From Paenibacillus sp. J23TS9 (lineage in GTDB: Bacteria; Bacillota; Bacilli; Paenibacillales; Paenibacillaceae): a DNA stretch of 64,000 nucleotides. The notes beneath the pieces are model-generated. The model ran no database searches, was not told the origin of the DNA, and saw only the letters and a list, made by a program, of their open reading frames with translations. This document shows positions 21,020 to 31,743 of this stretch, piece by piece (within the stretch, counting starts at the first letter, position 1; each line of letters starts with the position of its first letter). The stretch spans positions 1-64,000 of the forward strand of contig NZ_BOSG01000003.1 in assembly GCF_018403225.1 (NCBI RefSeq). The letters are read 5' to 3'. Position numbers and translations under genes: made by a program.

Positions 21020-22975
21020 TTACGGCTGTTTGATTAAGTCGCTCTTAGACGGCGTCCATGCAAAAGATTTCAGGGTTTGCTCGAGTGCATCCTTTTGCGA
21101 AGCCGTTGCATTCGCATCATTCAGAGATGTGCTGATCGTATAGACAATATCATTCTTTTGCAGCAAAATCTGGCGCGCGCTGTATGGTATGCCATCCTTC
21201 ACTTGATGCAGTGTAATCGACACGGCAGGCTCACCTGCAAATGTGATGTTTTCCGTCTTTTCCAGCTTGAGATCCTTTTGATATTTTGCCGCTTCGGTAT
21301 AGTAAGATTTCAGCTGGCTGACCGCTGCCTCCAGTGAAGTGGATTTTTCAGCCGTTATGCGGAATCGTCCACCTACAAACTGATACTCAATCGGTGATTT
21401 TTCGAATTTATCCTGATTCGCCGTCCAGTATTGCGGGATATTGATTTGATATTGAAATGCCTTGGATGTCTTGGTCGTTGTCTTGGATTTGCTGATCAGG
21501 AACGCGTCCTCTTCCATCTTACCGAAGGTGTCGGAGACCACCTTGAAGTCAATATCAATGGAATTCATCAAATCCTTGAACTTGCTCAAATCACCCTTTT
21601 GATCCTCAGGTACAGTGTATTCGGTATAGTAGCGATATCCGTTATGCAGTATCATGACCTCATATTCTGTTGCCCAGCCGTCACCATAATTATATCTGAC
21701 CTCATTCACAAGTCCCTTTTCACCGGAAATTTCCATTGGATATGTATTCACGATCTGATATGCATCCTGCACGAAGGATTCCTTCAGCCATGTCTTCATA
21801 TCCTCGCTCCACTGCTCCAGACTCGAGCCTTTTGGAGAGGAGGACACATTCAGCTTCAGATAGCTTCCATCCTTGCTTTCGTAATACATATTCGTGTTGT
21901 CCACACTCCAGCCGGCTGGCACGTCAAGCGAAACACCGTAGTCATCGTTATATTCGCGCCACATGCCGTTTTTGACGGTGGACAAGTCCTTAACCGTTTT
22001 ATCGGCAGCGTTGTAACCGGGACTGAAGGAATTCAGGAGTCCGGCGTATTTTTTGAGATCCTTATAGTTCGCAGCCTTCAGATCGGCAAAATACACTTCA
22101 TACACGCGATCATTGCTATAGTACATCCGGCTTTCCCAGAACGTTCCGTCACCATCTTTAGCGATGATGCGGGCATAAGGCACCTTGGCTTGCGGGAAGC
22201 TCTCCCGGTCCACCACTATTTCTCCGGCATCCTTGGCGTCCTCTACCAGCTGTTCCAGAAGCTCGTCTGCTCCCAGCTTCACATCCTGATCCTTGGCATG
22301 TACCTCAAAATAGTAGGTATCCTCCGAATCGCTGAACGAGACAATGCTCTCATCCTGCTCTCCGCTGCCAAGAATCAAACCGCTCGGATAATTCATCGTC
22401 CATTGATAGAAGCTGTTGCCGATTTTGGTTTTACCAAGATCCGCATCAATTCCTACATCTTCATCATCCACAGCATCTTCGGACGGGGTGAGACTCACGG
22501 TAAGCGATCCGGTGCTTTCTGGAGCTATGCTCGCTCCGATCCCTTCAGCAACCAGTCTTAGTGGTACCATCAGTGTGCCGGAAACCATGGCAGGTGCAGC
22601 GTCAAGCTTCACTTTGCGTCCGTCCACCCAAGCGATATGACTGCCAATCGTCATGGAAATCGTATGCGCTCCATACATCACTTTGACCACATTGCTGTTC
22701 TCGAGCCGTACTTCACTGCCAAAGGTTCGCTTGAAGAGGCCAAGCGGTACCATCACGACTCCGTGATCACTGTAAGGCTTGATGATCTTCTCTTCTTTAC
22801 CGTTCATGAAAGCCGATGTGCTGCCTGTTTTCACTTTGAATGTCAGCCTGTCCGCTGCCGCACTATCCGCCCAAGCGGGTACAGCCGCGGAGAATATTAC
22901 GCTGCACGCCAGAAGCGCAGAGCCCATTTTGAGAATCGCAGTTCTCTTCATCCGTGCATGTCCCTTCTTCCCCAT
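21020..22975 (-). CDS. Secreted stalk-domain (copper amine oxidase N-terminal-like) protein
   Basis: 651 aa. A signal peptide (MKRTAILKMGSALLACSVIF...AWADS) precedes a copper-amine-oxidase-N-like stalk domain at about 60-165, with the paired repeats GVVMVPLGLFKRTFG and GTLMVPLRLVAEGIGA, and then several PsbP/DUF-like repeats rich in Trp and Tyr to the C-terminus. Such stalk domains are very common in Paenibacillus secreted proteins; no catalytic motif is visible. Its ATG overlaps the stop of the upstream HtrA gene (TAATG), suggesting coupling; an ATG eight codons in (22951) with AAGGGA before it is an alternative start. Envelope-associated role inferred from the protease partner. Confidence 0.8.
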   Translation of the reverse strand: MGKKGHARMKRTAILKMGSALLACSVIFSAAVPAWADSAAADRLTFKVKTGSTSAFMNGKEEKIIKPYSDHGVVMVPLGLFKRTFGSEVRLENSNVVKVMYGAHTISMTIGSHIAWVDGRKVKLDAAPAMVSGTLMVPLRLVAEGIGASIAPESTGSLTVSLTPSEDAVDDEDVGIDADLGKTKIGNSFYQWTMNYPSGLILGSGEQDESIVSFSDSEDTYYFEVHAKDQDVKLGADELLEQLVEDAKDAGEIVVDRESFPQAKVPYARIIAKDGDGTFWESRMYYSNDRVYEVYFADLKAANYKDLKKYAGLLNSFSPGYNAADKTVKDLSTVKNGMWREYNDDYGVSLDVPAGWSVDNTNMYYESKDGSYLKLNVSSSPKGSSLEQWSEDMKTWLKESFVQDAYQIVNTYPMEISGEKGLVNEVRYNYGDGWATEYEVMILHNGYRYYTEYTVPEDQKGDLSKFKDLMNSIDIDFKVVSDTFGKMEEDAFLISKSKTTTKTSKAFQYQINIPQYWTANQDKFEKSPIEYQFVGGRFRITAEKSTSLEAAVSQLKSYYTEAAKYQKDLKLEKTENITFAGEPAVSITLHQVKDGIPYSARQILLQKNDIVYTISTSLNDANATASQKDALEQTLKSFAWTPSKSDLIKQP

Positions 22976-24111
22976 TAAAATTCATCTCCGGAATCGTCTG
23001 CTGGCAGATCATCGTTCTCACCGCTATCTTGTGAAAGCACAAGCTTACGAACCACGATGTCTCCATCACTCTGCATCAACAGCTTGACGGTTTGCCCCGG
23101 CATGTAAGACTTGAACATCTCGTTGATATCCACGACAGAGGTTACGCGTTTGCCATCAATGCTGTACAGGACGTCATTTTCATGAATCCCGGCCTTCCTC
23201 GCTTCATCAGAGATGACTTTGGTAATGGTTAAAGGATCATCCGTTGGCAGACCTACAATGGCGGACCAGCTTTCCTCCATATTGAGTCCAAGGCTAGGCC
23301 GCTTTACTTCTCCGTATTTAAAAAGCTGATTGATGACATACTGAACCGTCTCTGCAGGAATGGAGAAACCCATGTTTTCCACCCCTACGGCCGCGAACTT
23401 CATACTATTAATGCCCAGCACTTCACCCTTCATGTTCACCAGCGGACCTCCGCTGTTGCCTGGATTGATGGCTGTATCACTTTGAATCAAACGGTAGGAG
23501 GCATTGATCGCCCGGTTCAAACCGCTGACCACACCAACCGTTGCCGAATTGCGAAATGAAAAGGAGATGGGCGTACCGATGGCTACGACCTTTTCCCCGA
23601 CCTGCGCACTTTGCGCCGACTTAGCGAATACAGCGGGTACCAGGTTCGATGCATTGATTTTGACCACTGCAAGGTCACTTGTTTCATCTACATATGTATC
23701 CGTAATTTTATATGTTTTGCCGTCCGCTGTTACAACAACTGTACTCTGCAGCCCGTTGACGACATGCGCATTCGTTACAATCCAGCCATTCGACTTGATA
23801 ATGACACCCGTACCATGCGTCAGATTGTTGCGGTTTGCGGCTGCTTTATCCGCAGGATCCGTTGAACGGCCGATAATGCCGACAACCGACGGTGAGACAT
23901 CCTTTATGATCTGCGGTACTGGATCCACAGGAACCTGCACTTTGGTGCTGGCCGTATTTTTCTGGTTTTTCACTGCAGCTGTCGTGGTCGCTTTTGTCTT
24001 GGCAGCCGTTTGTGTTTTCACCGCACTTTGCGCACCGGCTTCAGCAGCCCCGCCAAGCAGCATAAGACTGCAAAACAGCAAAATGACCCTCTTTTTCCCC
24101 ATAGGCTTCAT
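22975..24111 (-). CDS. HtrA/DegP-like S1C serine protease with PDZ domain
   Basis: About 378 aa from the ATG at 24111, preceded by TAGGTGA; an in-frame start at 24207 would put 32 poorly hydrophobic residues ahead of the signal. An N-terminal signal/anchor (KKRVILLFCSLMLLGGAAEA) leads into an Ala/Thr/Lys linker. The trypsin-like domain carries the triad His (NAHVV), Asp (ETSDLAVV) and Ser (INPGNSGGPL). A C-terminal PDZ domain (GIHENDVLYSIDGKRV) and an acidic tail follow. Extracytoplasmic quality-control protease. Coupled by TAATG to the stalk-domain protein, which may be a partner or substrate. Confidence 0.9.
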   Translation of the reverse strand: MKPMGKKRVILLFCSLMLLGGAAEAGAQSAVKTQTAAKTKATTTAAVKNQKNTASTKVQVPVDPVPQIIKDVSPSVVGIIGRSTDPADKAAANRNNLTHGTGVIIKSNGWIVTNAHVVNGLQSTVVVTADGKTYKITDTYVDETSDLAVVKINASNLVPAVFAKSAQSAQVGEKVVAIGTPISFSFRNSATVGVVSGLNRAINASYRLIQSDTAINPGNSGGPLVNMKGEVLGINSMKFAAVGVENMGFSIPAETVQYVINQLFKYGEVKRPSLGLNMEESWSAIVGLPTDDPLTITKVISDEARKAGIHENDVLYSIDGKRVTSVVDINEMFKSYMPGQTVKLLMQSDGDIVVRKLVLSQDSGENDDLPADDSGDEF

Positions 24112-24316
24112 ATGTTCACCTAGCCTTATTTTTCTATTTATACACAATACTGGGTTACACACCCTCAATCTTAGCCCACTGTAACACACATCCGGGTAAC
24201 TGCACAATTGCTCCGAAGCCCTATCTTTTCGAGCTTACGAAAACATCTTTCGACGAACTTTACGAACTGCGGGAACAGGTTGTGCTCGATCTTCCGTTTG
24301 AATGCAAACAGGCAAT

Positions 24317-24356
24317 AAAAAAAGACCCCTTGCGGCGCCGAAAGGCGTAAGGTGTC
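24317..24356 (-). terminator. Intrinsic terminator of the 69-aa membrane protein gene
   Basis: On the minus strand GACACCTTACGCC pairs with a GGCGCCGCAAGGGGTC arm (one mismatch), followed by seven T (24323-24317). It lies about 35 nt after the stop. Confidence 0.75.
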
Positions 24357-24391
24357 TTCATTCGTCGTATCATCAGTTTATCTGCGTCTTC

Positions 24392-24601
24392 CTAGCTCAT
24401 CCAGTTCTGAACCATTGCGAAATCAGAAGCAAGGAATACCAGAAGGCAAACCACGCTGAATCCGATTGCAAACTTGTTCTTAACCGGTTGAGTCACGAGG
24501 CGAATCGTCCCGATGAGAATAAGCAGCGTAAACAAGATCATAAAAATATCAAAGGTATTGAATTTAGATGCAGCCGATGCAGCAGCTTCTGCAAGCAACA
24601 T
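24392..24601 (-). CDS. Small two-helix membrane protein, 69 aa
   Basis: ATG with GGAGG 7 nt upstream and its own terminator, so I believe it is a real gene. Two hydrophobic segments (FMILFTLLILIGTIRLV, and FAIGFSVVCLLVFLASDFAM) are separated by a short basic turn (TQPVKNK). The pattern resembles the DUF2759-type small membrane proteins of Bacillales, but I cannot confirm this by eye. No function can be assigned. The 250 nt on its upstream side up to the uvrA terminator hold nothing else I can recognise. Confidence 0.75.
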   Translation of the reverse strand: MLLAEAAASAASKFNTFDIFMILFTLLILIGTIRLVTQPVKNKFAIGFSVVCLLVFLASDFAMVQNWMS

Positions 24602-24805
24602 GATTGGACCTCCTCTATGTCTTCGCTCAATTTTACATATCTCTCTACATGTTATCCTTCCACGGGGATAGATGCAAGACTTCCCATAGAAAAAATTGAA
24701 ATTGTCATAAAATTGCCTATTTTTGGATATGGTTTTTGTATCTTTTCATATAGTATTTACCCAAAACAACATAAATATGTTTAAGAATCTAACATTTATT
24801 ATCAT

Positions 24806-24834
24806 TTGAAAAAGCCCCTCCATGGAGGGGCTTT
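24806..24834 (-). terminator. Intrinsic terminator after uvrA
   Basis: AAAGCCCCTCC/GGAGGGGCTTT (24811-24834), a perfect stem with almost no loop beyond AT. On the minus strand it is followed by a T run. It lies 18 nt past the uvrA stop. Confidence 0.9.
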
Positions 24835-24851
24835 ATTCAATTCAGCTTCTA

Positions 24852-27713
24852 TCAGCTGCTGACCTGCAGCGCTTCAGTACGGGCTGTATCCCGCTCTAGT
24901 ACCGGTTTCAGATACTTGCCTGTATATGATTCTTCCACCTTCACGATCTGCTCCGGCGTACCGGTTGCGATGATCGTTCCGCCTCCGCTGCCGCCTTCCG
25001 GTCCCAGATCAATCAGGTAGTCGGCTGTCTTGATCACATCCAGATTATGCTCAATAACAAGCACGGATTCTCCTGATTCTACCAAGCGATGCAGTACCGT
25101 TAACAGACGGTCGATATCGTCCACATGAAGACCTGTCGTTGGCTCATCGAGAATATACAGCGTTTTACCAGTGCTGCGGCGGTACAGCTCGGAAGCCAGC
25201 TTCACACGCTGAGCTTCGCCGCCGGAGAGTGTGGTGGCCGGCTGGCCCATGGTAACGTAGCCCAAGCCTACATCCAGCAATGTTTGCAGCTTGCGGTGTA
25301 TCTTCGGAATGTTTTTGAAAAATTCCGTCGCATCCTCCACCGTCATCTCCAGCACATCGGAGATATTCATGCCTTTATATTTCACTTCCAGAGTTTCGCG
25401 GTTATAGCGCTTGCCCTTGCAAACTTCACAAGGCACATAAACATCCGGCAGGAAGTGCATTTCGATCTTGATGATGCCGTCTCCGCGGCAGGCTTCACAT
25501 CGTCCGCCCTTGACGTTAAAGCTGAAGCGGCCTTTTTTGTAGCCGCGAATCTTGGCTTCATTCGTTTGTGCGTATATGTCGCGGATATCATCAAACACGC
25601 CCGTATAGGTTGCAGGATTGGAACGCGGTGTACGGCCGATTGGAGATTGGTCGATATCGATGACCTTTTCCAGGTTCTCAAGCCCTCTGATCTCCTTATG
25701 CGCTCCCGGTCTGACCTTATAGGCCTTATTCAATTCCTTCGCCAGTGTTTTATATAGAATCTCGTTGACCAGCGTGGATTTACCGGAACCCGACACGCCT
25801 GTAACAGCCGTAAAGACGCCTACCGGAATTTTCACATTCAGGTTTTTAAGATTGTTTTCCTTCGCACCGCGTATTTCAAGCCAGCGGTCATCCGGCTTTC
25901 TGCGCTTGGTGTTAACCGGGATAAACTTACGTCCGCTCAAGTACTGTCCCGTCAGAGAGTTCGGATCCTCCATAATTTGCTTCGGCGTCCCCTGTGCGAT
26001 TACCCGGCCGCCATGAATCCCTGCTCCCGGTCCAATATCAATGATATAATCAGCTGCCATCATGGTATCCTCGTCATGCTCAACGACTATGAGCGTATTC
26101 CCAAGATTACGCATGTGCTCCAGCGTGGAAATCAGCCGGTCATTGTCACGCTGATGCAGGCCGATACTCGGCTCATCCAAAATATACAATACACCCATCA
26201 GACTGGAACCGATCTGGGTAGCAAGACGAATCCGCTGGGCTTCTCCGCCGGATAGCGTCCCTGCCGCTCGGCTCAATGTCAGATATTCCAGTCCGACATT
26301 AACCAGAAAGCCCAATCTGCTGTTGATTTCCTTCAAAATCAAGTGTGCGATAGCACGTTCCTTCTCGCTGAGCTCGAGTGAATCGAACTTCTTCATGGCG
26401 TCCCCAATCGACAAGCTTGTCACATCAGCAATATTGCTGTCGTTCACGGTAACCGCCAGCACTTCTTTCTTCAAACGATGCCCTTTGCATACCTCGCAAG
26501 GTTTGGCGCTCATAAAGTTTTCGATAAACTCGCGAATCCCTTCTGAAGCCGTGTCGCGGTATCGACGCTCCAGATTCGGTATGACACCTTCAAATACAAC
26601 GTATGCCTCTTTCTTCTGGCCAAAATCATTCTCGTAGCGGAAACGCACCTTCTGGTTGCCTGTTCCGTACAGCAGCTTGTCCATATCCTCTTTCTTCAGC
26701 TGGCTGACCGGCACATCCTGCGGAATATGGTAATGCTCGCATACAGAGCTCAAGAACTGCGGATAATAGTTGGAAGTACTCCCGGTCCATGCCAAGAAGG
26801 CTCCTTCTTCAATGGACTTGTCTGTATCAGGAATGAGCAGATCCGGATCGACGATCATTTTAACGCCAAGTCCGTCACATTCCGGGCAGGCACCAAACGG
26901 GCTGTTGAACGAGAACATCCGCGGAGACAGCTCTTCCATGCTGAAACCGCAAATTGGGCAGGCAAAATTCGAGCTGAAGCGCAGCTCCTCCTGGCCCATA
27001 ATATCCACCAGCAGCTGTCCTCCGGAAAGTTTGAGCGCCGTTTCAATGGAATCGGCCAAGCGCGACTCTACACCTTCCTTAATAACAATCCGGTCTACAA
27101 CAACTTCGATCGTATGCTTCTTGTTCTTCTCCAGTTCGATCGTTTCAGAAAGATCGCGCAGCTCGCCGTCCACACGCACCCGTACGAAGCCCTGTTTGGC
27201 TACATCGGCAAATAATGTTTTATGTTCACCCTTACGTCCCGAAATCAGCGGCGCAAGCAGCTGCAGTCTTGTCTTCTCCGGATAAGACATAATCCGGTCT
27301 ACCATCTGCTCAACGGTCTGGGAGGTAATCTCAATGCCATGCTCCGGGCAATGGGGATGGCCAATTCGCGCAAACAATAATCTAAGATAATCATAGATCT
27401 CCGTGACGGTTCCCACCGTTGAACGCGGGTTACGGCTGGTTGTCTTCTGGTCGATCGAAATCGCCGGAGACAAGCCGTCGATCGAATCGACATCCGGCTT
27501 CTCCATCTGTCCCAAGAATTGACGCGCATAAGCGGATAAGGACTCCACATAACGTCGCTGGCCTTCGGCATAGATCGTATCAAAAGCCAATGAAGATTTA
27601 CCGGATCCACTGAGTCCTGTCAGCACGACAAACTTGTCCCGCGGAATGGTAATATCGATATTTTTCAGATTATGAGCCCTTGCACCTTTAATTACGATGT
27701 TTTCACTCGCCAC
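24852..27713 (-). CDS. uvrA: Excinuclease ABC subunit UvrA
   Basis: 953 aa, the usual length. Two ABC ATPase modules: the first has [17 protein letters not shown] (about 32-48) and [16 protein letters not shown]; the second has [17 protein letters not shown] and [16 protein letters not shown]. The zinc modules show CPICG...CPECDG and CEACRGDG...CEVCKGK. It is the damage-recognition subunit of nucleotide excision repair and hands DNA to UvrB. It follows uvrB by 127 nt, in a spacer containing a hairpin without a T tract. Confidence 0.98.
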   Translation of the reverse strand: MASENIVIKGARAHNLKNIDITIPRDKFVVLTGLSGSGKSSLAFDTIYAEGQRRYVESLSAYARQFLGQMEKPDVDSIDGLSPAISIDQKTTSRNPRSTVGTVTEIYDYLRLLFARIGHPHCPEHGIEITSQTVEQMVDRIMSYPEKTRLQLLAPLISGRKGEHKTLFADVAKQGFVRVRVDGELRDLSETIELEKNKKHTIEVVVDRIVIKEGVESRLADSIETALKLSGGQLLVDIMGQEELRFSSNFACPICGFSMEELSPRMFSFNSPFGACPECDGLGVKMIVDPDLLIPDTDKSIEEGAFLAWTGSTSNYYPQFLSSVCEHYHIPQDVPVSQLKKEDMDKLLYGTGNQKVRFRYENDFGQKKEAYVVFEGVIPNLERRYRDTASEGIREFIENFMSAKPCEVCKGHRLKKEVLAVTVNDSNIADVTSLSIGDAMKKFDSLELSEKERAIAHLILKEINSRLGFLVNVGLEYLTLSRAAGTLSGGEAQRIRLATQIGSSLMGVLYILDEPSIGLHQRDNDRLISTLEHMRNLGNTLIVVEHDEDTMMAADYIIDIGPGAGIHGGRVIAQGTPKQIMEDPNSLTGQYLSGRKFIPVNTKRRKPDDRWLEIRGAKENNLKNLNVKIPVGVFTAVTGVSGSGKSTLVNEILYKTLAKELNKAYKVRPGAHKEIRGLENLEKVIDIDQSPIGRTPRSNPATYTGVFDDIRDIYAQTNEAKIRGYKKGRFSFNVKGGRCEACRGDGIIKIEMHFLPDVYVPCEVCKGKRYNRETLEVKYKGMNISDVLEMTVEDATEFFKNIPKIHRKLQTLLDVGLGYVTMGQPATTLSGGEAQRVKLASELYRRSTGKTLYILDEPTTGLHVDDIDRLLTVLHRLVESGESVLVIEHNLDVIKTADYLIDLGPEGGSGGGTIIATGTPEQIVKVEESYTGKYLKPVLERDTARTEALQVSS

Positions 27714-27786
27714 TGCTCGTTCATCTCCTTTTAGTTCATAAAGCCGACATCTCCCGAGCTTTATGGCATGGTTAGTTTATAATATC

Positions 27787-27826
27787 CACAAAGAGAACGA
27801 CCTAAAATCCGGGCCGTTCCCTTGTG
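27787..27826 (-). other. Hairpin in the uvrB-uvrA spacer
   Basis: An imperfect inverted repeat: CACAAAGAGAACGACC (27787-27802) against GGCCGTTCCCTTGTG (27812-27826). There is no T tract, so it is more likely an mRNA-processing or stability element than a terminator. Confidence 0.4.
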
Positions 27827-27840
27827 TATTGTATCTATCT

Positions 27841-29832
27841 TTATTCCGCCTTCAGCTCGAGCAACGCATCGCGAAGCTCCGCGGCGCGTTCGAACTGCAG
27901 GTTCTTCGCTGCATCCTTCATCTCTGCTTCCAGACGCTGAATTACCGATTGACGATCCTTCTTCGACATTTTGCCAGCGGCTCCGGTCAGATAGTCAGCC
28001 TTCGATTCTGCAACCTTGGTCGCCTCGATAACATCACGTACCTTTTTACGGATCGTTTGCGGTGTAATGCCATGCTTTTCATTATTCGCGATCTGCAAAG
28101 CGCGGCGTCGGGCCGTTTCCTTGATCGCCTTATCCATGGAATCGGTAATCTTGTCTCCGTACATGAGCACATAGCCCTCGGAATTCCGCGCAGCCCGCCC
28201 GATCGTCTGGATCAGGGAACGTTCCGAACGAAGGAAGCCTTCCTTATCCGCATCCAGAATGGCAACCAGAGATACCTCCGGCAGATCCAGGCCTTCTCTC
28301 AACAGATTAATCCCGATTAGCACGTGGAATACACCCAAACGAAGATCACGCAGAATCGCCATCCGCTCCAGCGTTTTGATATCCGAATGAAGGTACCGGA
28401 CTTTAATGCCGATCTCCTTCAGATAATCTGTCAAATCCTCTGACATCTTCTTCGTAAGTGTCGTTACCAGCACCCGCTCGTCCCGGTTAATCCGTTCACG
28501 GATTTCACCGATCAGGTCATCGATTTGCCCTTCGGTTGGGCGTACCTCGATCACCGGATCAAGGAGTCCTGTCGGACGAATGATCTGCTCAACCATCGTA
28601 TCGCAATGTTCCATCTCATAGGGACCCGGCGTTGCAGATACATAGATGATCTGATTGACCTTGTCTTCAAACTCTTCAAATTTCAGCGGCCGGTTATCGA
28701 GTGCTGATGGCAGACGGAAGCCGTGATCCACCAGCACTGTCTTACGCGCCCGGTCACCATTATACATCGCGCGGATCTGAGGCAGCGTGACGTGGGATTC
28801 ATCCACCACGATCAGCATGTCGTCAGGGAAATAATCCATCAGCGTATAAGGCGTCGCTCCCGGTTCACGGAATGTGAGCGGACCGGAATAGTTCTCGATC
28901 CCGGAGCAAAAACCGACCTCTTTCATCATCTCTATATCATAGCGGGTACGCTGTTCCAGACGCTGGGCCTCCAGCAGTTTCCCTTCTGAGCGCAAATATT
29001 CCAGACGCTCTTCCAGTTCTCTCTCGATATTCACCAGTGCAACCCGCATCGTCTCTTCTTTCGTTACGAAGTGAGAAGCCGGGAAGATGGCAATATGATC
29101 GCGTTCGCCGACAAGCTCGCCGGTAAGCACATCAATTTCGGTAATCCGCTCGATTTCATCCCCGAAAAGCTCCACGCGAACGGCTTGTTCGCCTTTGGAC
29201 GCAGGGAATATCTCAATGACATCACCGCGGACGCGGAATGTCCCCCGCACGAAGTTAATGTCATTGCGCTGATACTGAATGTCCACGAGCCGCGACAATA
29301 TCTGATTCCGCGGCTTCTCCATGCCAACGCGCAGGGACAACAGCAAACTGGAGTACTCTATTGGAGAACCGAGGCCGTAGATGCAGGAAACACTGGCTAC
29401 GATGATCACATCACGCCGTTCAAACAGCGAGCTGGTCGCGGAGTGGCGCAGCTTATCAATTTCCTCGTTTATGCTTGAATCCTTCTCGATATAAGTATCG
29501 GATGAAGGGATATATGCCTCAGGTTGATAATAGTCATAGTAGCTGACAAAATAGTCCACTGAATTGTTCGGGAAAAATTCCTTGAATTCGCTCGCAAGCT
29601 GGGCTGCCAGCGTCTTGTTATGGGCAATGACCAGCGTCGGACGGTTTACTTTGGCAATGGTCTGCGCGATCGTAAACGTCTTCCCTGTGCCGGTTGCTCC
29701 CAACAAAGTCTGATGACGCTTCCCCTGCTCAAGTCCCTCTACCAGCTCCGTAATCGCTTTGGGCTGGTCGCCTTGAGGCGTATATTCCGATAAAAGTTCG
29801 AACGGATCGGTACTGACGACAATATCACTCAT
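27841..29832 (-). CDS. uvrB: Excinuclease ABC subunit UvrB
   Basis: 663 aa. SF2 helicase-like damage-verification subunit. Walker [11 protein letters not shown] is near residue 43; the beta-hairpin region [12 protein letters not shown] follows, then DESHVTLPQ (Walker B) and [16 protein letters not shown]-terminal UVR motif ([29 protein letters not shown], in two parts) contacts UvrC. First gene of uvrB-uvrA. A LexA-like box lies about 95 nt upstream. Confidence 0.98.
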   Translation of the reverse strand: MSDIVVSTDPFELLSEYTPQGDQPKAITELVEGLEQGKRHQTLLGATGTGKTFTIAQTIAKVNRPTLVIAHNKTLAAQLASEFKEFFPNNSVDYFVSYYDYYQPEAYIPSSDTYIEKDSSINEEIDKLRHSATSSLFERRDVIIVASVSCIYGLGSPIEYSSLLLSLRVGMEKPRNQILSRLVDIQYQRNDINFVRGTFRVRGDVIEIFPASKGEQAVRVELFGDEIERITEIDVLTGELVGERDHIAIFPASHFVTKEETMRVALVNIERELEERLEYLRSEGKLLEAQRLEQRTRYDIEMMKEVGFCSGIENYSGPLTFREPGATPYTLMDYFPDDMLIVVDESHVTLPQIRAMYNGDRARKTVLVDHGFRLPSALDNRPLKFEEFEDKVNQIIYVSATPGPYEMEHCDTMVEQIIRPTGLLDPVIEVRPTEGQIDDLIGEIRERINRDERVLVTTLTKKMSEDLTDYLKEIGIKVRYLHSDIKTLERMAILRDLRLGVFHVLIGINLLREGLDLPEVSLVAILDADKEGFLRSERSLIQTIGRAARNSEGYVLMYGDKITDSMDKAIKETARRRALQIANNEKHGITPQTIRKKVRDVIEATKVAESKADYLTGAAGKMSKKDRQSVIQRLEAEMKDAAKNLQFERAAELRDALLELKAE

Positions 29833-29924
29833 TGCCCAACATCACCCTTATCATCTAAAATAGATATTCTAAACTATATGTCGAGATTTCCCGATAATAT
29901 GAATAGGAAATCCTTGTTGAAATA

Positions 29925-29938
29925 GGAATATTTGTTCC
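29925..29938 (-). promoter_or_regulatory. LexA-like (SOS) box candidate
   Basis: On the minus strand GGAACAAATATTCC matches 12 of 14 positions of the Bacillus LexA consensus CGAACRNRYGTTYC, missing the first C and the G at position 10. It lies in the uvrB/motA divergent region, upstream of uvrB, a classic SOS gene. Confidence 0.45.
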
Positions 29939-30006
29939 CGTCTATTATACTCTGATCGTTTGCTCTATGCAAACACAAACTCGTGGATAGGAGTGATATC
30001 AACAAC

Positions 30007-30801
30007 ATGGAAATAACAACCATCATCGGCATACTGGCCGGCCTAGCTGCGCTGGTAGGAGGCTTTTTATGGGAAGGAGGTCGAATTAACGGACTTATGC
30101 AAGGAGCGGCGGCGCTCATCGTATTTGGGGGCACGTTCGCCGCTGTCGTGATCAGCTTTCCGCTGACACGGCTCAAAACAATTCCCAAGGCACTGCGCTT
30201 TGCCTTTACCCGGCAGCCGGATAATACCGAGCAGCTGATTGAAGAAATGGTCAACATGGCAACATCGGCTCGCCGCAGCGGGGTATTATCCCTGGAGCGG
30301 CTGGTGCAGGATCATCCGAACTCTTTTTTACGCGAAGGCATTCAAATGGTCGTCGACGGAACGGATGATACCCTTCTGAGACAGATCATGGAGCTCGAGA
30401 TCGACGCCGTGGAACAGAAGCATGAAGGCTATGCGAAAATATTTGAATCTGCCGGCGGTTACGCCCCCACCATGGGCATCATCGGTACTGTCATGGGGCT
30501 GATTCATGTCCTTGGCAGCCTGTCCGAGCCAACGGATCTGGGACCTTCCATAGCCGTTGCTTTTACAGCCACGCTATATGGTGTTGCCAGCGCCAATATT
30601 ATCTTTTTACCCATTGCGTCTAAAATTAAGTCACGCAGCGCCGATGAAATTCAGAATATGGAGCTTCTGCTTGAGGGCATTCTTGCCGTTCAAAACGGCG
30701 AGCACCCGAATCTGGTGCGCAAAAAGCTTATATCCTTCACGCCCGTGGAACGCTATCATGTCCCTGCGGTGAAGGAGGGATTCAATGAGACAGCGGACTA
30801 A
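30007..30801 (+). CDS. motA: Flagellar motor stator protein MotA
   Basis: About 264 aa from the ATG at 30007; the ribosome site is GGAGTGAT (29990-29997) 9 nt upstream. An in-frame GTG at 29983 would place the start before that site. Four membrane segments: TTIIGILAGLAALVGGFL, GAAALIVFGGTFAAVVI, GYAPTMGIIGTVMGLIHVL (with the conserved Pro) and AVAFTATLYGVASANIIFLPI. The cytoplasmic loop has the charged residues that meet FliG. It forms the ion-conducting stator with MotB, overlapping it by 17 nt. Proton or sodium use (MotA vs MotP) cannot be settled by eye. Confidence 0.92.
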   Translation: MEITTIIGILAGLAALVGGFLWEGGRINGLMQGAAALIVFGGTFAAVVISFPLTRLKTIPKALRFAFTRQPDNTEQLIEEMVNMATSARRSGVLSLERLVQDHPNSFLREGIQMVVDGTDDTLLRQIMELEIDAVEQKHEGYAKIFESAGGYAPTMGIIGTVMGLIHVLGSLSEPTDLGPSIAVAFTATLYGVASANIIFLPIASKIKSRSADEIQNMELLLEGILAVQNGEHPNLVRKKLISFTPVERYHVPAVKEGFNETAD

Positions 30802-31597
30802 CCGCCTTGGGCGACGCAAACGAGGAAAAGGCGGCGACAATGGACAGGACCGGTGGCTGATCACTTATGCAGATCTCATCACCCTGCTTCTTATTTTCTT
30901 CGTGATGATGTTTGCCATGAGCCGGCTGGATACTCAAAAGTACAAGGAGATTACCCAGTCTCTCCAGCTTACTTTTAAAAGCGGCGACTCTATTCTCGAT
31001 CAAGGATCCGGCATTACCGGCACAGCGGATAAGTACAATCACAAAAATCCGGATATTGCCGCGAAACCGCAGCAGCAGCCAAGCAAAGACGTGAATCAGA
31101 TGACGGATCGGGAGCTTGCCTTCCGCAAGCAGGAGCAGGAGCTTCAGAACCTGATGAAGGTCATCTCGAATTACGTGAAGGACAACAAGCTGGAGGATCA
31201 AATCTTCGTCGCCGACCAGCCACAGGGCATCTCAATCACGCTCAGTGACAAATTTTTATTTGACGTCGGCAAAGCAGATCTAAAGACCGGTTCCGTTCCG
31301 GTAATGGACAAGCTCGCCAGTCTGTTCAAAGAGCTGCATACCATCATCAGCATTGAAGGGCATACGGACAACCTGCCCATTGTATATGCCTCCAAGTATA
31401 AAGACAATTGGGAGCTGTCAGGTGCACGAGCGCTCTCGGTTCTGCGTTATTTCCTGGATCAAAGGCATTTGAATGCTGAGGAATTCCAGTACGCAGGTTA
31501 TGCTGACACCCGTCCGGCTGCAGATAATGCAACCGAAGCAGGGCGGCAGAAAAACCGGCGCGTAGAAATCATCGTGCTGCGTCAGCTCAAAGAATAG
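30785..31597 (+). CDS. motB: Flagellar motor stator protein MotB
   Basis: 270 aa. A basic N-terminus precedes a single membrane helix containing the ion-binding aspartate D30 (TYADLITLLLIFFVMMFAM). A plug/linker region follows, then a C-terminal OmpA-like peptidoglycan-binding domain (FLFDVGKADLK, SIEGHTDNLPI, NRRVEIIVL). It anchors the stator to the wall. Start ATG 30785 with GGAGG inside the end of motA; the genes overlap. Confidence 0.94.
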   Translation: MRQRTNRLGRRKRGKGGDNGQDRWLITYADLITLLLIFFVMMFAMSRLDTQKYKEITQSLQLTFKSGDSILDQGSGITGTADKYNHKNPDIAAKPQQQPSKDVNQMTDRELAFRKQEQELQNLMKVISNYVKDNKLEDQIFVADQPQGISITLSDKFLFDVGKADLKTGSVPVMDKLASLFKELHTIISIEGHTDNLPIVYASKYKDNWELSGARALSVLRYFLDQRHLNAEEFQYAGYADTRPAADNATEAGRQKNRRVEIIVLRQLKE

Positions 31598-31650
31598 ATA
31601 GGTTAAGAAGAAGCTGAAATCTTCAAATGATAATCATTCTTGATATGTTA

Positions 31651-31687
31651 AAAAGGCGGGCACCCCCCAGGGTTTCCGCCTTTTCTT
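31651..31687 (+). terminator. Intrinsic terminator of motAB
   Basis: AAAAGGCGG (31651-31659) pairs with CCGCCTTTT (about 31677-31685), followed by CTTATT. It lies about 55 nt after the motB stop. Confidence 0.75.
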
Positions 31688-31694
31688 ATTCACG

Positions 31695-31733
31695 AAAAGA
31701 AGCTTGGATCCGGTATGGATCCAAGCTTCTTTT
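31695..31733. terminator. Strong hairpin terminator between motB and minJ
   Basis: AAAAGAAGCTTGGATCC (31695-31711) and GGATCCAAGCTTCTTTT (31717-31733) form a 17-bp perfect stem with a 5-nt loop. It lies 11 nt beyond the minJ stop and has T-rich flanks on both sides, so it may also back up motAB. Confidence 0.85.
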
Positions 31734-31743
31734 GCAATTCAGG

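Noticed and set aside
21431..22561. 376-codon plus-strand ORF
   Set aside because: Antisense to the stalk-domain protein, Ile/His-rich, no start signal.
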